Assembly (NCBI RefSeq): GCF_016862395.1
Contig: NZ_BOMW01000058.1
Span: 1 to 64,000, forward strand
DNA length: 64,000 nt
DNA from: Actinoplanes siamensis
GTDB lineage: Bacteria > Actinomycetota > Actinomycetes > Mycobacteriales > Micromonosporaceae
Direction: 5' to 3'
Shown here piece after piece: positions 26,630 through 34,217 of this stretch. The notes under the pieces are model-generated. The model was not told the DNA's origin, searched no databases, and worked only from the letters and a program-made list of their open reading frames with translations. The position numbers and the translations under genes are program-made. Each line of letters begins with the position of its first letter. The first letter of the stretch is position 1.

Positions 26630-29118
26630 TCGACATTCCGGAGCTCAGCCTGGTCGCGCTCGTCGGCATCTCCGGATCCGGCAAGTCGACGTTCGCGCGC
26701 ACCCACTTCGCGCCCACCCAGGTGCTCTCCTCGGACTTCTTCCGCGGCCTGGTCGCCGACGACGAGAACGACCAGTCCGCCTCCGCCGAAGCCTTCGACG
26801 CGCTGCACTACGTCGCCGGCAAGCGGCTGGCCGCCGGCCGGCTCACCGTGGTGGACGCGACAAACCTGCAGCCGCACGGGCGGGCCGCGCTGATCAAGCT
26901 GGCCCGGGAGTTCGACGTGCTGCCGGTGGCGATCGTCCTGGACGTGCCCGAGTCGCTGGCCTGGGAGCGCACACAGGCCCGGCCGGACCGCACGTTCGAT
27001 CGCCGGGTCCTCACCCGGATGCAGCGTGACCTGCGGCGTTCGCTGGGCCAGCTGGCCCGCGAGGGGTTCCGCAAGGTGCACGTGCTGCGCGGCCCCGAGG
27101 AGATCGCCGCCGCCGGGATCCGCTACGAGAAGCTGTTCAACGACCGGCGCGACGAGCACGGGCCGTTCGACATCGTCGGCGACGTGCACGGCTGCCGCGC
27201 CGAGCTGGAGACGCTGCTCGGCAAGCTGGGCTGGGAGCTGGTCCGCGACGACGCGGGCCGCCCGGTCGACGCCGTGCACCCGACCGGCCGCACCGCCGTC
27301 TTCGTCGGTGACCTGGTCGACCGCGGGCCGGACTCGCCGGGCGTGCTGCGGCTGGTGATGGGCATGGTGGCGGCCGGCCACGCGATCTGCGTGCCGGGCA
27401 ACCACGAGCAGAAGCTGGCCCGCAAGCTGAACGGGCGCAACGTCCAGCTCACCCACGGCCTGCCGGAGACGCTGGAGCAGCTCGCCGCCGAACCGGAGGA
27501 GTTCGTCCAGCGGGTGCGGACCTTCATCGAGGGACTGGTCAGCCATTACGTGCTGGACGACGGCAAGCTGGTGGTCGCGCACGCCGGGCTGAAGGAGGCG
27601 TACCAGGGGCGGGCGTCCGGCCGGGTGCGCAGCTTCGCGCTGTACGGCGAGACGACCGGCGAGACCGACGAGTACGGCCTGCCCGTGCGCTACCCGTGGG
27701 CGCAGGAATACCGCGGTTCCGCCACCGTCGTCTACGGCCACGTCCCCACCCCGCGCCCGGAGTGGATCAACAACACCATCTGCCTGGACACCGGCTGCGT
27801 CTTCGGCGGCGCGCTGACCGCGCTCCGCTGGCCCGAGCGCGAGCTGGTCGACACCCCCGCCGCGAAGGAGTACTACGCGCCCGTCCGGCCGCTCCTCACG
27901 GCCGGGGCCGAGCCCGACCGCGGGCTCGACATCGCTGATGTCACCGGCCGCAAACACCTCGATTACGGGTACGGGCGGACCACCGTCCCCGCCGAGAACG
28001 CCGCGGCCGCCCTGGAGGTGATGGGTCGGTTCGCGGTCGACCCGGAGACCCTGGTGTGGCTGCCGCCGACGATGGCGCCGTGCTCCAGCTCGACAGTCGA
28101 GGGGTTCCTGGAGCACCCGTCGTCGGCCTTCGCCGACCTGCGCGAGGCCGGAGTCGACCGGGTGGTCTGCGAGGAGAAGCACATGGGCTCCCGGGCCGTG
28201 GTGCGGATCTCGGCGTCCGGCGCCGGCGACGCGATCTGGACCCGGACCGGGAGGCCGTTCTTCGGGCCGGAGCTGGACCAGCCGCTGCTGGCCCGGGTGC
28301 GGACCGCGATCGGGCCGATCCTGGCCGAGCTGGAAACCGAGTGGCTGCTGCTCGACGCCGAGCTGCTGCCCTGGTCGGCGAAGGCGGGCAGCCTGATCCG
28401 GGACCACTACGCCGGCGTGGGGGCGGCCGGCCGGACCGCGCTGCCGGCCGTGCTGGACGTGCTGCACCGGTCGGCGGCACGCGGGCTGGACGTCGCCGCC
28501 CTGCGGGACCGGATCGAGCTGCGCTCCTCGGAGATCGACTGTTACTCGGCGGCCTACCGGTCGTACGTGAAACCGACCGAAGGTCTGCGGGGCGTCACGC
28601 TCGCGCCGTTCGCGGTGCTGGCCGGCGCCGGGGTCTCGTTCGCCCGTAAGGATCACGGCTGGCACCTGGGGATCGCCGACCGGCTCGTCGCCACCGACCC
28701 GGACCTGTTCACGCCGACCCGGCGGATGGTGGTCGACCTGGCCGACCCGGCTGCCGAGGCGGAGGCCACCGAGTGGTGGCTGACGCTGACCGGGACCGGT
28801 GGCGAGGGCATGGTGGTGAAGCCGTACTCCGGCCTCGCCGCGGTGGACGGCAGGGGCCGGTTGGTGCAGCCGGGCGTGAAGTGCCGCGGCCGGGAGTATC
28901 TGCGGATCATCTACGGCCCGGAGTACACCCGCCCCGAGCTGCTGGACCAGCTGCGCCGGCGCAACCTGGGCCGCAAGCGCAACCTGGCCCTGCGCGAGCA
29001 CGGGCTGGGCCTGGCGGCGCTGGACAGGCTGGCCGAGGGCGCGCCGGCGTGGCGGGTGCACGAGCTGGTCTTCGCGATCCTGGCGGCCGAGTCGGAGCCG
29101 GTCGACCCGCGTCTCTGA
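26626..29118 (+). CDS. pnkp: Polynucleotide kinase-phosphatase/ligase-like Pnkp
   Basis: The end-healing and sealing enzyme of the bacterial RNA repair system. The 830-aa protein has three domains in the order known from Clostridium thermocellum Pnkp. The 5'-kinase comes first, with P-loop GISGSGKST (K20, S21). The 2',3'-phosphatase is a metallophosphoesterase with D182, D186 and H188 in DIVGDVHG, then GDLVDRG and PGNHEQK. The C-terminal adenylyltransferase carries nucleophile K518 in EEKHMGSR. Length is close to the 870 aa of the clostridial protein. It follows hen1 with a 4-nt overlap and ends in a strong hairpin. No separate Rnl ligase gene is present, so this is the two-gene version. Confidence 0.96.
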   Translation: MIDIPELSLVALVGISGSGKSTFARTHFAPTQVLSSDFFRGLVADDENDQSASAEAFDALHYVAGKRLAAGRLTVVDATNLQPHGRAALIKLAREFDVLPVAIVLDVPESLAWERTQARPDRTFDRRVLTRMQRDLRRSLGQLAREGFRKVHVLRGPEEIAAAGIRYEKLFNDRRDEHGPFDIVGDVHGCRAELETLLGKLGWELVRDDAGRPVDAVHPTGRTAVFVGDLVDRGPDSPGVLRLVMGMVAAGHAICVPGNHEQKLARKLNGRNVQLTHGLPETLEQLAAEPEEFVQRVRTFIEGLVSHYVLDDGKLVVAHAGLKEAYQGRASGRVRSFALYGETTGETDEYGLPVRYPWAQEYRGSATVVYGHVPTPRPEWINNTICLDTGCVFGGALTALRWPERELVDTPAAKEYYAPVRPLLTAGAEPDRGLDIADVTGRKHLDYGYGRTTVPAENAAAALEVMGRFAVDPETLVWLPPTMAPCSSSTVEGFLEHPSSAFADLREAGVDRVVCEEKHMGSRAVVRISASGAGDAIWTRTGRPFFGPELDQPLLARVRTAIGPILAELETEWLLLDAELLPWSAKAGSLIRDHYAGVGAAGRTALPAVLDVLHRSAARGLDVAALRDRIELRSSEIDCYSAAYRSYVKPTEGLRGVTLAPFAVLAGAGVSFARKDHGWHLGIADRLVATDPDLFTPTRRMVVDLADPAAEAEATEWWLTLTGTGGEGMVVKPYSGLAAVDGRGRLVQPGVKCRGREYLRIIYGPEYTRPELLDQLRRRNLGRKRNLALREHGLGLAALDRLAEGAPAWRVHELVFAILAAESEPVDPRL

Positions 29119-29125
29119 GCACCTC

Positions 29126-29160
29126 ACCGGGCGCCGGCCGAGCACCGGCCGGCGCCCGGT
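29126..29160 (+). terminator. Hairpin terminator of hen1-pnkp
   Basis: A perfect 14-bp GC stem (29126-29139 with 29147-29160) and 7-nt loop begin 8 nt after the pnkp stop. Confidence 0.7.
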
Positions 29161-29236
29161 CCCTCGTCCGTGCGCACCGGGTATCCACAGCTGTCGTACA
29201 GGTTGGGCCCGCCGCCGGGCCGGTACCCTGCTACCC

Positions 29237-30055
29237 GTGGACATCCGTGCGCTCACCGAGCAGCTCGCCCTGAACCCGATGGACCCGAAGGACCTGCTGC
29301 ACACCTTCGGGCTGTACGGGGTGTGGGCCATCCTCTTCGCGGAGACCGGCCTGCTGGTCGGCTTCTTCTTCCCAGGTGACTCGCTGCTGTTCCTGGCTGG
29401 CATCGCCGCGTCCCCGGTGGCCGACGCGATCTTCGGCGACGGCACCCGGATGTCGCTGACCGGCCTGCTGATCGGCGCCCCGGTCTGTGCGATCGCCGGC
29501 GCCCAGTTCGGTCACTGGCTCGGCGCCCGGTACGGGCGGAAGATGTTCGAGCGCCCCGACTCCAAGCTGTTCAAGCGGGAGCACGTGGCCAAGGCGGAGT
29601 ACTACTTCCAGAAGTTCGGCCCGGCCAAGGCGGTGGTGCTGGCCCGCTTCATCCCGATCGTCCGGACGTTCCTGAACCCGGTGGCCGGGACGTTGGGCAT
29701 GCCGGCCCGCCAGTTCTTCCTGTGGAACGTGATCGGTGGCATCCTCTGGACCGACGGCGTGCTCCTGATCGGGTACGCGCTCGCCAAGCAGATCTACGAC
29801 GCCATCGGCGACAAGATCGACCACTACATCCTGCCCGTCGTGGTGATCATCGTGCTGCTCTCGGCGCTGCCGATCTTCATCGAGATGCTGCGGGAGCGGA
29901 AGGCGAAGAAGAACGGCACGCACTCCGGCCCGCAGCCGGCCGCGGCGGTCGGCGTGGTCGCCGCCGCCAGCATCGCCGGCCTCGCCGAGGCGGCGGCCCA
30001 CCACGATGACGACGAGAACGACCGGAACCGGCGGCCGCGTTCGCACCGCGCCTGA
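29237..30055 (+). CDS. DedA family membrane protein
   Basis: A 272-aa inner-membrane protein of the DedA/SNARE-associated family, linked in other bacteria to undecaprenyl-phosphate or phospholipid flipping. The hallmark segments are present: WAILFAETGLLVGFFFPGDSLLF near the N-terminus, FGHWLGARYGRK, and the amphipathic VVLARFIPIVRTFLNPVAGTLGM with its conserved Arg residues. Four or five TM helices end by about residue 215; the remaining tail is Ala-rich, then charged (HHDDDENDRNRRPR) and unlike other DedA proteins. GTG 29237 starts VDIRALTEQL. Monocistronic. Confidence 0.93.
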   Translation: MDIRALTEQLALNPMDPKDLLHTFGLYGVWAILFAETGLLVGFFFPGDSLLFLAGIAASPVADAIFGDGTRMSLTGLLIGAPVCAIAGAQFGHWLGARYGRKMFERPDSKLFKREHVAKAEYYFQKFGPAKAVVLARFIPIVRTFLNPVAGTLGMPARQFFLWNVIGGILWTDGVLLIGYALAKQIYDAIGDKIDHYILPVVVIIVLLSALPIFIEMLRERKAKKNGTHSGPQPAAAVGVVAAASIAGLAEAAAHHDDDENDRNRRPRSHRA

Positions 30056-30071
30056 TTCGCAGTCCACCACT

Positions 30072-30102
30072 CGGCCGGCTCTGGAGCCTCCAGGGCCGGC
30101 CG
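30072..30102 (+). terminator. Hairpin terminator of dedA-like gene
   Basis: A 14-bp stem (30072-30085 with 30089-30102, one G-T pair) and 3-nt loop lie 17 nt after the stop. Confidence 0.65.
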
Positions 30103-30333
30103 ACGTGTTCCCGCCCCGGCGCGATCCGGACGCCTCGCCGTTGCCCTTCTCCGGGCCGTCTGCTCGCCGAGAGCTCGGCACGCGGCGCCGCCCGAGCTCG
30201 ATCCGTGCCCGCGGGCCGACTCACGGCCGGGTCCTCCCGGCTTGGCCTGCCCTGCCGGGCGGTGCCCCGGATTCTGGGTCTTCCGGCTTCCGGACCTTCT
30301 TTTCCCTCTTTCGCGCGATCTCGGAAACGAAAA

Positions 30334-30356
30334 GAGCCCGGCCAGGGGCCGGGCTC
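30334..30356 (-). terminator. Intrinsic terminator on the minus strand
   Basis: A perfect 10-bp stem (30334-30343 with 30347-30356, GAGCCCGGCC arm) and 3-nt loop is followed on the minus strand by CTTTTCGTTT. It probably ends the class II aldolase transcript, 200 nt past that stop codon. Confidence 0.7.
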
Positions 30357-30431
30357 AGGTGACTCCAGCGAGCCGCCGCGGTCCGCGCTCGGGAGGACGC
30401 GGCGCAACCGGCCGGGCGCCGTTCTCGGGGG

Positions 30432-30523
30432 AGGCGATCCAGCCGGCTGGCGGCCGATCTCCAGGGGACCCGATCCAGTGGGCCGGTGGCCGGGCTCGGG
30501 CGACGCGATCCAGCCGGCCTCAG
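30432..30523. repeat. About 35-nt imperfect direct repeats
   Basis: The octamer CGATCCAG recurs at about 30435, 30471 and 30506 (spacing 36 and 35) within similar surroundings rich in GCCGGC. The cluster sits directly after the aldolase stop on the minus strand, a position like that of the 31-nt repeats at 20005-20120. Confidence 0.6.
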
Positions 30524-30555
30524 GGACGGCCGGCTGGCAGCGTCTGCGGGTCCGC

Positions 30556-31233
30556 TCAGACGGTGGTGACCGCGGCAGGCCCGGAAATCCGGTCCAGGAA
30601 CTCCTCCGGGCAGTCCCGGAGGTTCTCCAACCGGCCGGCGACCAGCGCCTGGTACGTCAGCGCGGCCGCCTCCTCGAGGTTGCGGGCGCGCTTGTGCGCC
30701 AGTTCCACCGAGTCGCCCATCACCACGCAACCGTGCTGGCTCAACACCAGGCAGTCGGTCCCGTCCGCGGCCATGGCCGCGGTCAGCGCGGCGAGCTCGG
30801 TAGTGCCCGGCAGCCGGAACGGCACTGTCGACACACGCCGCAGGTAGAACGCGTGGTCGGTGGTGACGATCCGGATGTGCTCACCCAACGCGTCCAGCAG
30901 CAGCGCCGTCTGCGGGTGCAGGTGCACCACGGCGTTGACGTCCGGGCGGGCACGGTAGAGCGCGAGATGCAACGCCAGCTCGCTGGTCGGCTCGATGCGC
31001 GGCGGCGGCAGGGCGCCGATCGTCGCGAGCTCGCCGTCCGTGACGCGAACCGGCGCGAAACTGGCCCGGCTCAGCCGGTCGAGCCAGGCGCCACTCGCGG
31101 TCACCCAGATGGCGTCCTCGTCGGGAATCCGGGCGGACAGATTGCCGCCGGAGCCGCAGACAAGTCCGGCCTGGACCACGTCGTAACCCACGTGCGCGAG
31201 CTGATCACGCAGGTCACCGGGCACGTAGTTCAC
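30556..31233 (-). CDS. Class II aldolase/adducin family protein
   Basis: A 225-aa zinc enzyme related to L-fuculose-1-phosphate aldolase. Conserved segments are AGLVCGSGGNLSARIPD, the phosphate-binding TASGAWLDRL, the zinc-ligand pair in VVHLHPQTALLL, and LSQHGCVVMG with a further His. The exact substrate is unknown; fuculose-, rhamnulose- or methylthioribulose-type sugars phosphates are all possible. GTG 31233 has an excellent AGGAGGAAC upstream. The ArsR regulator lies upstream on the same strand, 96 nt away. Confidence 0.9.
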   Translation of the reverse strand: MNYVPGDLRDQLAHVGYDVVQAGLVCGSGGNLSARIPDEDAIWVTASGAWLDRLSRASFAPVRVTDGELATIGALPPPRIEPTSELALHLALYRARPDVNAVVHLHPQTALLLDALGEHIRIVTTDHAFYLRRVSTVPFRLPGTTELAALTAAMAADGTDCLVLSQHGCVVMGDSVELAHKRARNLEEAAALTYQALVAGRLENLRDCPEEFLDRISGPAAVTTV

Positions 31234-31329
31234 CTGTTCCTCCTCGTTTCGCCAGGGGTGGCCAGGGAAGAGGTCCTCGGCCTGGCGTCACGCCCCCATG
31301 TTCCAGTGACGCCAGGCAATGCCCACCGA

Positions 31330-31707
31330 TCAGCGCGCCTTCTTGGTCGCCCGCTTGCGGGGCGGCGTCAGCAGGTCCGCGATGGTCGCGATGGCGGTCG
31401 GCACCAGGCGGTAGTACGCCCAGACTCCCCGCTTCTCGCGCTCCAGCAGACCCGCCTCGGTCAGGATCCGCAGGTGGTGACTCACGGTCGGCTGCGACAG
31501 CCCCAGGGGAGCTGTCAGGTCGCAGACACAGGCCTCACCGTCCGTCGCGGACTGAATAAGGCTGAGCAGCCGCAGCCGTGCCGGGTCGGCGAGCGCCTTC
31601 AGCACTCCCGCCAGGCGCTCGGCGTCGGCGCGTTCAATCGGCTCGCCGGCAAGCGGCGAGATCTGAGGCATCGTCATTTCCGCCAACGCAGTTCCCACGA
31701 TCTCCAT
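31330..31707 (-). CDS. ArsR/SmtB-family metalloregulator
   Basis: A 125-aa winged-helix repressor. RLAGVLKALADPARLRLLSLI leads into ACVCDLTAPLGLSQPTVSHHLRIL, where the ACVCDL pair of Cys is the alpha-3 metal site typical of arsenite, cadmium or lead sensors; the wing is KRGVWAYYRL. The Lys/Arg-rich tail (RKRATKKAR) is unusual. The start is uncertain: ATG 31707 has GGAAGG directly against it, while an internal ATG (MPQISPLAGEP) has GGCGGAA at better spacing. No metal efflux gene is adjacent; the downstream gene is a class II aldolase. Confidence 0.88.
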   Translation of the reverse strand: MEIVGTALAEMTMPQISPLAGEPIERADAERLAGVLKALADPARLRLLSLIQSATDGEACVCDLTAPLGLSQPTVSHHLRILTEAGLLEREKRGVWAYYRLVPTAIATIADLLTPPRKRATKKAR

Positions 31708-31730
31708 CCTTCCACCAACTGCATCGATTC

Positions 31731-31748
31731 TCCTGCATGTGAGCAGGA
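31731..31748. promoter_or_regulatory. Candidate ArsR operator
   Basis: TCCTGC-N6-GCAGGA is a perfect inverted repeat 24 nt upstream of the ArsR start, in the expected place for an autoregulatory operator. It does not match the best-known ArsR/SmtB operator core, so this is a guess from position and symmetry. Confidence 0.3.
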
Positions 31749-32549
31749 ACGAACCGGCTAACTTTCAGGCCGTAAGGCCGACATCGAGCACCGTGTCGGT
31801 CAACCGCCGACGCGGGCCGGAACCCCGTACCGCGTCACCCATCCGATCAACCTTTCCGCCCGCACCGACTTCGGTCTCTGCCTCCTGCAACGCCTCAGCC
31901 GCCACTTGGTCGCTACCCATCCGTGTCGAGCTCTCGATCCCCTTCTCGGGAGTGAGCCAACCCACATTGTCAATTCATCGATTGTTTCGGTTCACCGATC
32001 CAGGCGATGACTCGGCACGGAACGCGTCGACACCATCACGCCACGCTGCGCGATCAACGGGTCGCTACGCGCCTCACGACCCGATGAAAGCACGACGCCA
32101 CGCTGTGCGACGGGCAATTCAGTGATGAATTTACCCAGGTCGTGCCGTGCCTCCATGACATCGAGCGTACTGGCTTGAAGGAAACCGGAATCTTTCGCCC
32201 CGCCGGGGCGGAACGGAACTATTGACCCAGGGCTCTACATGGCTCTGTAAAGAAGGTTTACCGATCGGACAACGGATCTCGACCTTTCCGGCGACCATAG
32301 ATGCAGCTCAAAGCAGCCAACACCGCCACGGTACCCATCCGCCCCTCAAGATGACCTGGTAGCCGCGCTGTGAGACTGCTGTGAACCCCGCCAATCACGT
32401 TTGTCCGTCCAGGCGAAAACACCCACCGGACGGCCGATCTCGTGCTATCCGGACAGCCGATCGAGTGAAGGCGAAGGAAACCGTCTGTACCCGTTCGAGT
32501 GACCCACAGTTGTCGATACCGATCCGGATCTAGGCAGGCTTCCGCATGG
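31749..32549. other. Gene-poor, lower-GC region with possible gene remnants
   Basis: About 800 bases with no convincing gene and visibly lower GC than the neighbours. Two short minus-strand frames deserve mention: 31765-31965 (66 aa, VGWLTPEKGIESSTRMGSDQ at the start, helical middle) and 31992-32156 (54 aa, starting MEARHDLGKFITELP). Neither has a Shine-Dalgarno sequence or a recognised family. They could be decayed genes or unlisted small proteins. Confidence 0.35.
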
Positions 32550-34061
32550 TCACTCGGGGGGCCGCCGCCAGTATTCGTCATCGGATCCAGGGGCGGGCCG
32601 GTTCGCCGCCCGATCACCCGGCCGCGAAGCCTCCCCGATGTGTCCTTGCCCACTCTCCGTAGCCGGCTCGGGGTCCGCGACGCTTCCCGAACCCTCCGTC
32701 ACACCGGTTGGCGATCGGTCTCCGGCGGCCGGCGCCCACTGCTGGGCGGCCGGAGGTCGCTCAGTGGACGGGTGATCAGCGGGCCCACCCGTCGGGGAAC
32801 CGACAGCGGACGATGCCTCTGGCCGGCTCCCCTCAGCCGGGGCAATCGGAGCCGGCCCCGGCGAGCTCGGGACAGGCCTGGCGGCCTCAGCCGGTGGAGT
32901 GGCCGCGGGCGACGCAGCCGGGAAGCCGCCGACGGGCGGGTAGGCACCCGGTGATCCGGGAGGCGGGTAGGCGGACAGGTCGTCGGGCGACGGCACGTGC
33001 GCCGACGGCGGCACGGGCGGGGCGAACCCGGATGGGCCAGCCGAGGCGTACGGGGAGGTTTGCATCGGCGGTGCGTACCCCCGAACAGGCGTCGGTGAAC
33101 CACCTGCGGCAAGCCCGGAATGCGGCGCGCCGGAGGGCGCGCCCGAAGTCGCTCCGGGAGGAGCCGCCGGCGGCGCTCCAGGAACCGTGCCGAAGGGCGC
33201 ACCCACCGGCGATCCGGGGGCCGCACCGAAGGGCGCACCTGACGGTGAGCCGGGAGCCGCGCCGTAGTGGGCGCTCGACGGCGTCCCGGAGGCCGCGCCG
33301 TAGGGGGCGCCTGACGTCGGGGACGGCGATCCGAACGGCGCGCCCGGCGGCGGGGCGTAGGGCGAGCCGATGGGCACACCGTGAGCGCCCGGCCCTCCGT
33401 GGAAAGCGCCCGGGGCGCCCGGAGCCCCGAACGGGCCGGGACGCTGCGCGAAGCCGGGGTGGCCGGGAGCGCCGTGCGGGCCGAACGGCGGGCCGGCGGG
33501 AGACGGCTGGGGGGCGTAGCCGAAGAACGTGCGCGGGGCGGCCAGCAACATGGCCCCGACGGCGAGGTAGGCGAGGACCTGGAGGCCGGTCACCACGACG
33601 TTCAGGCCGATCCACCCGTCCGGGTAGGCCGAGCCGAGCGCGTCGCTGATCGAACCGGGCACCGGGTCGCCGGAGCGCTGGGCCAGCACCGTGACGAACG
33701 AGCCGAGGCCGCCCAGGACGCCCAGCACGCAGAAGACCAGCGAGGCCACCCGGGCCACCCGGCTGCCGCGGCGCAGCCCCAGCCCCAGCACCACGAAGAG
33801 CGCGAAGAACAGGATCGACAGCACCGCGGCGAGCGCGGCGTCGAGCCAGACCACGGTGACGAAGTTGTCCGCCTCGGCGCCGCCGGCCGCGTCGCGGAAG
33901 CGGCTGACCGTGCCGGGAGCGATGGCGACAGTGACGATGGCATAGACCAGGCCGGCCGCGCCCATCAGCCAGAGCAGGGCGGATGCGGCCGTCACGGCGG
34001 GCGGGCGGCCGCTGCTGGGCGGCGCGGGCGCGGTGACGGGTGGCACGGCTGCGTAGGACAT
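32550..34061 (-). CDS. Four-TM membrane protein with Pro/Gly/Ala-rich tail (paralogue 2)
   Basis: A 503-aa membrane protein of unknown function. After a short Pro-rich lead come four TM helices at about 23-48, 67-96, 103-127 and 151-175; the rest (181-503) is a low-complexity tail rich in Pro, Gly and Ala with many GAP, GxPxG and PPP steps, predicted cytoplasmic and disordered. ATG 34061 follows GGGAG at about 6 nt. The organisation (Pro-rich N-tip, PAVT before TM1, four TMs, long Pro tail) matches the gene upstream at 34218-35825, so the two are tandem paralogues, separated by a hairpin. Confidence 0.78.
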   Translation of the reverse strand: MSYAAVPPVTAPAPPSSGRPPAVTAASALLWLMGAAGLVYAIVTVAIAPGTVSRFRDAAGGAEADNFVTVVWLDAALAAVLSILFFALFVVLGLGLRRGSRVARVASLVFCVLGVLGGLGSFVTVLAQRSGDPVPGSISDALGSAYPDGWIGLNVVVTGLQVLAYLAVGAMLLAAPRTFFGYAPQPSPAGPPFGPHGAPGHPGFAQRPGPFGAPGAPGAFHGGPGAHGVPIGSPYAPPPGAPFGSPSPTSGAPYGAASGTPSSAHYGAAPGSPSGAPFGAAPGSPVGAPFGTVPGAPPAAPPGATSGAPSGAPHSGLAAGGSPTPVRGYAPPMQTSPYASAGPSGFAPPVPPSAHVPSPDDLSAYPPPGSPGAYPPVGGFPAASPAATPPAEAARPVPSSPGPAPIAPAEGSRPEASSAVGSPTGGPADHPSTERPPAAQQWAPAAGDRSPTGVTEGSGSVADPEPATESGQGHIGEASRPGDRAANRPAPGSDDEYWRRPPE

Positions 34062-34137
34062 CGATGGCTCCCGCGGTGTTCGGTTGGCAGGAAACCTACC
34101 GCGTAGCCGGGCCCCGTCGCGGACGGACCGCAAGGCC

Positions 34138-34170
34138 TGTGGACAAGCGAACCGGCCCGCCTGTGGACAG
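34138..34170. other. Two DnaA-box-like 9-mers
   Basis: TGTGGACAA at 34138-34146 is the reverse complement of the consensus DnaA box TTGTCCACA, and TGTGGACAG at 34162-34170 differs by one base. They sit between the two paralogues, partly inside the terminator hairpin. Too few for an origin; titration or regulation is possible but unproven. Confidence 0.3.
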
Positions 34171-34182
34171 GCGGACCGGTTC
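34149..34182 (-). terminator. Hairpin between tandem membrane-protein genes
   Basis: A 15-bp stem (34149-34163 with 34168-34182, one mismatch) and 4-nt loop lie 36 nt past the stop of the upstream gene. There is no T run; it may attenuate rather than stop transcription into the next gene. Confidence 0.5.
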
Positions 34183-34217
34183 AGGAATTCTCGGGCAGGA
34201 TGGGCGGGCGCCGGTCG

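Larger units (their letters stand above)
30056..30555. other. Gene-free region between dedA-like gene and class II aldolase
   Basis: These 500 bases carry no gene I would defend. They hold the DedA-gene terminator, a second hairpin at 30334-30356 and a cluster of about 35-nt direct repeats next to the aldolase 3' end. Confidence 0.55.

Noticed and set aside
26533..29445. 970-aa open frame on the minus strand
   Set aside because: Shadow of pnkp. The plus strand carries all catalytic motifs; the minus translation has no recognisable domain.
31739..32125. 128-aa open frame on the plus strand
   Set aside because: Ser/Arg/Pro-rich with no domain; it looks like a chance frame in the gene-poor island.
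32258..32653. 131-aa open frame on the minus strand
   Set aside because: It overlaps the 3' end of the Pro-rich membrane protein gene in another frame, with no Shine-Dalgarno sequence or family match.
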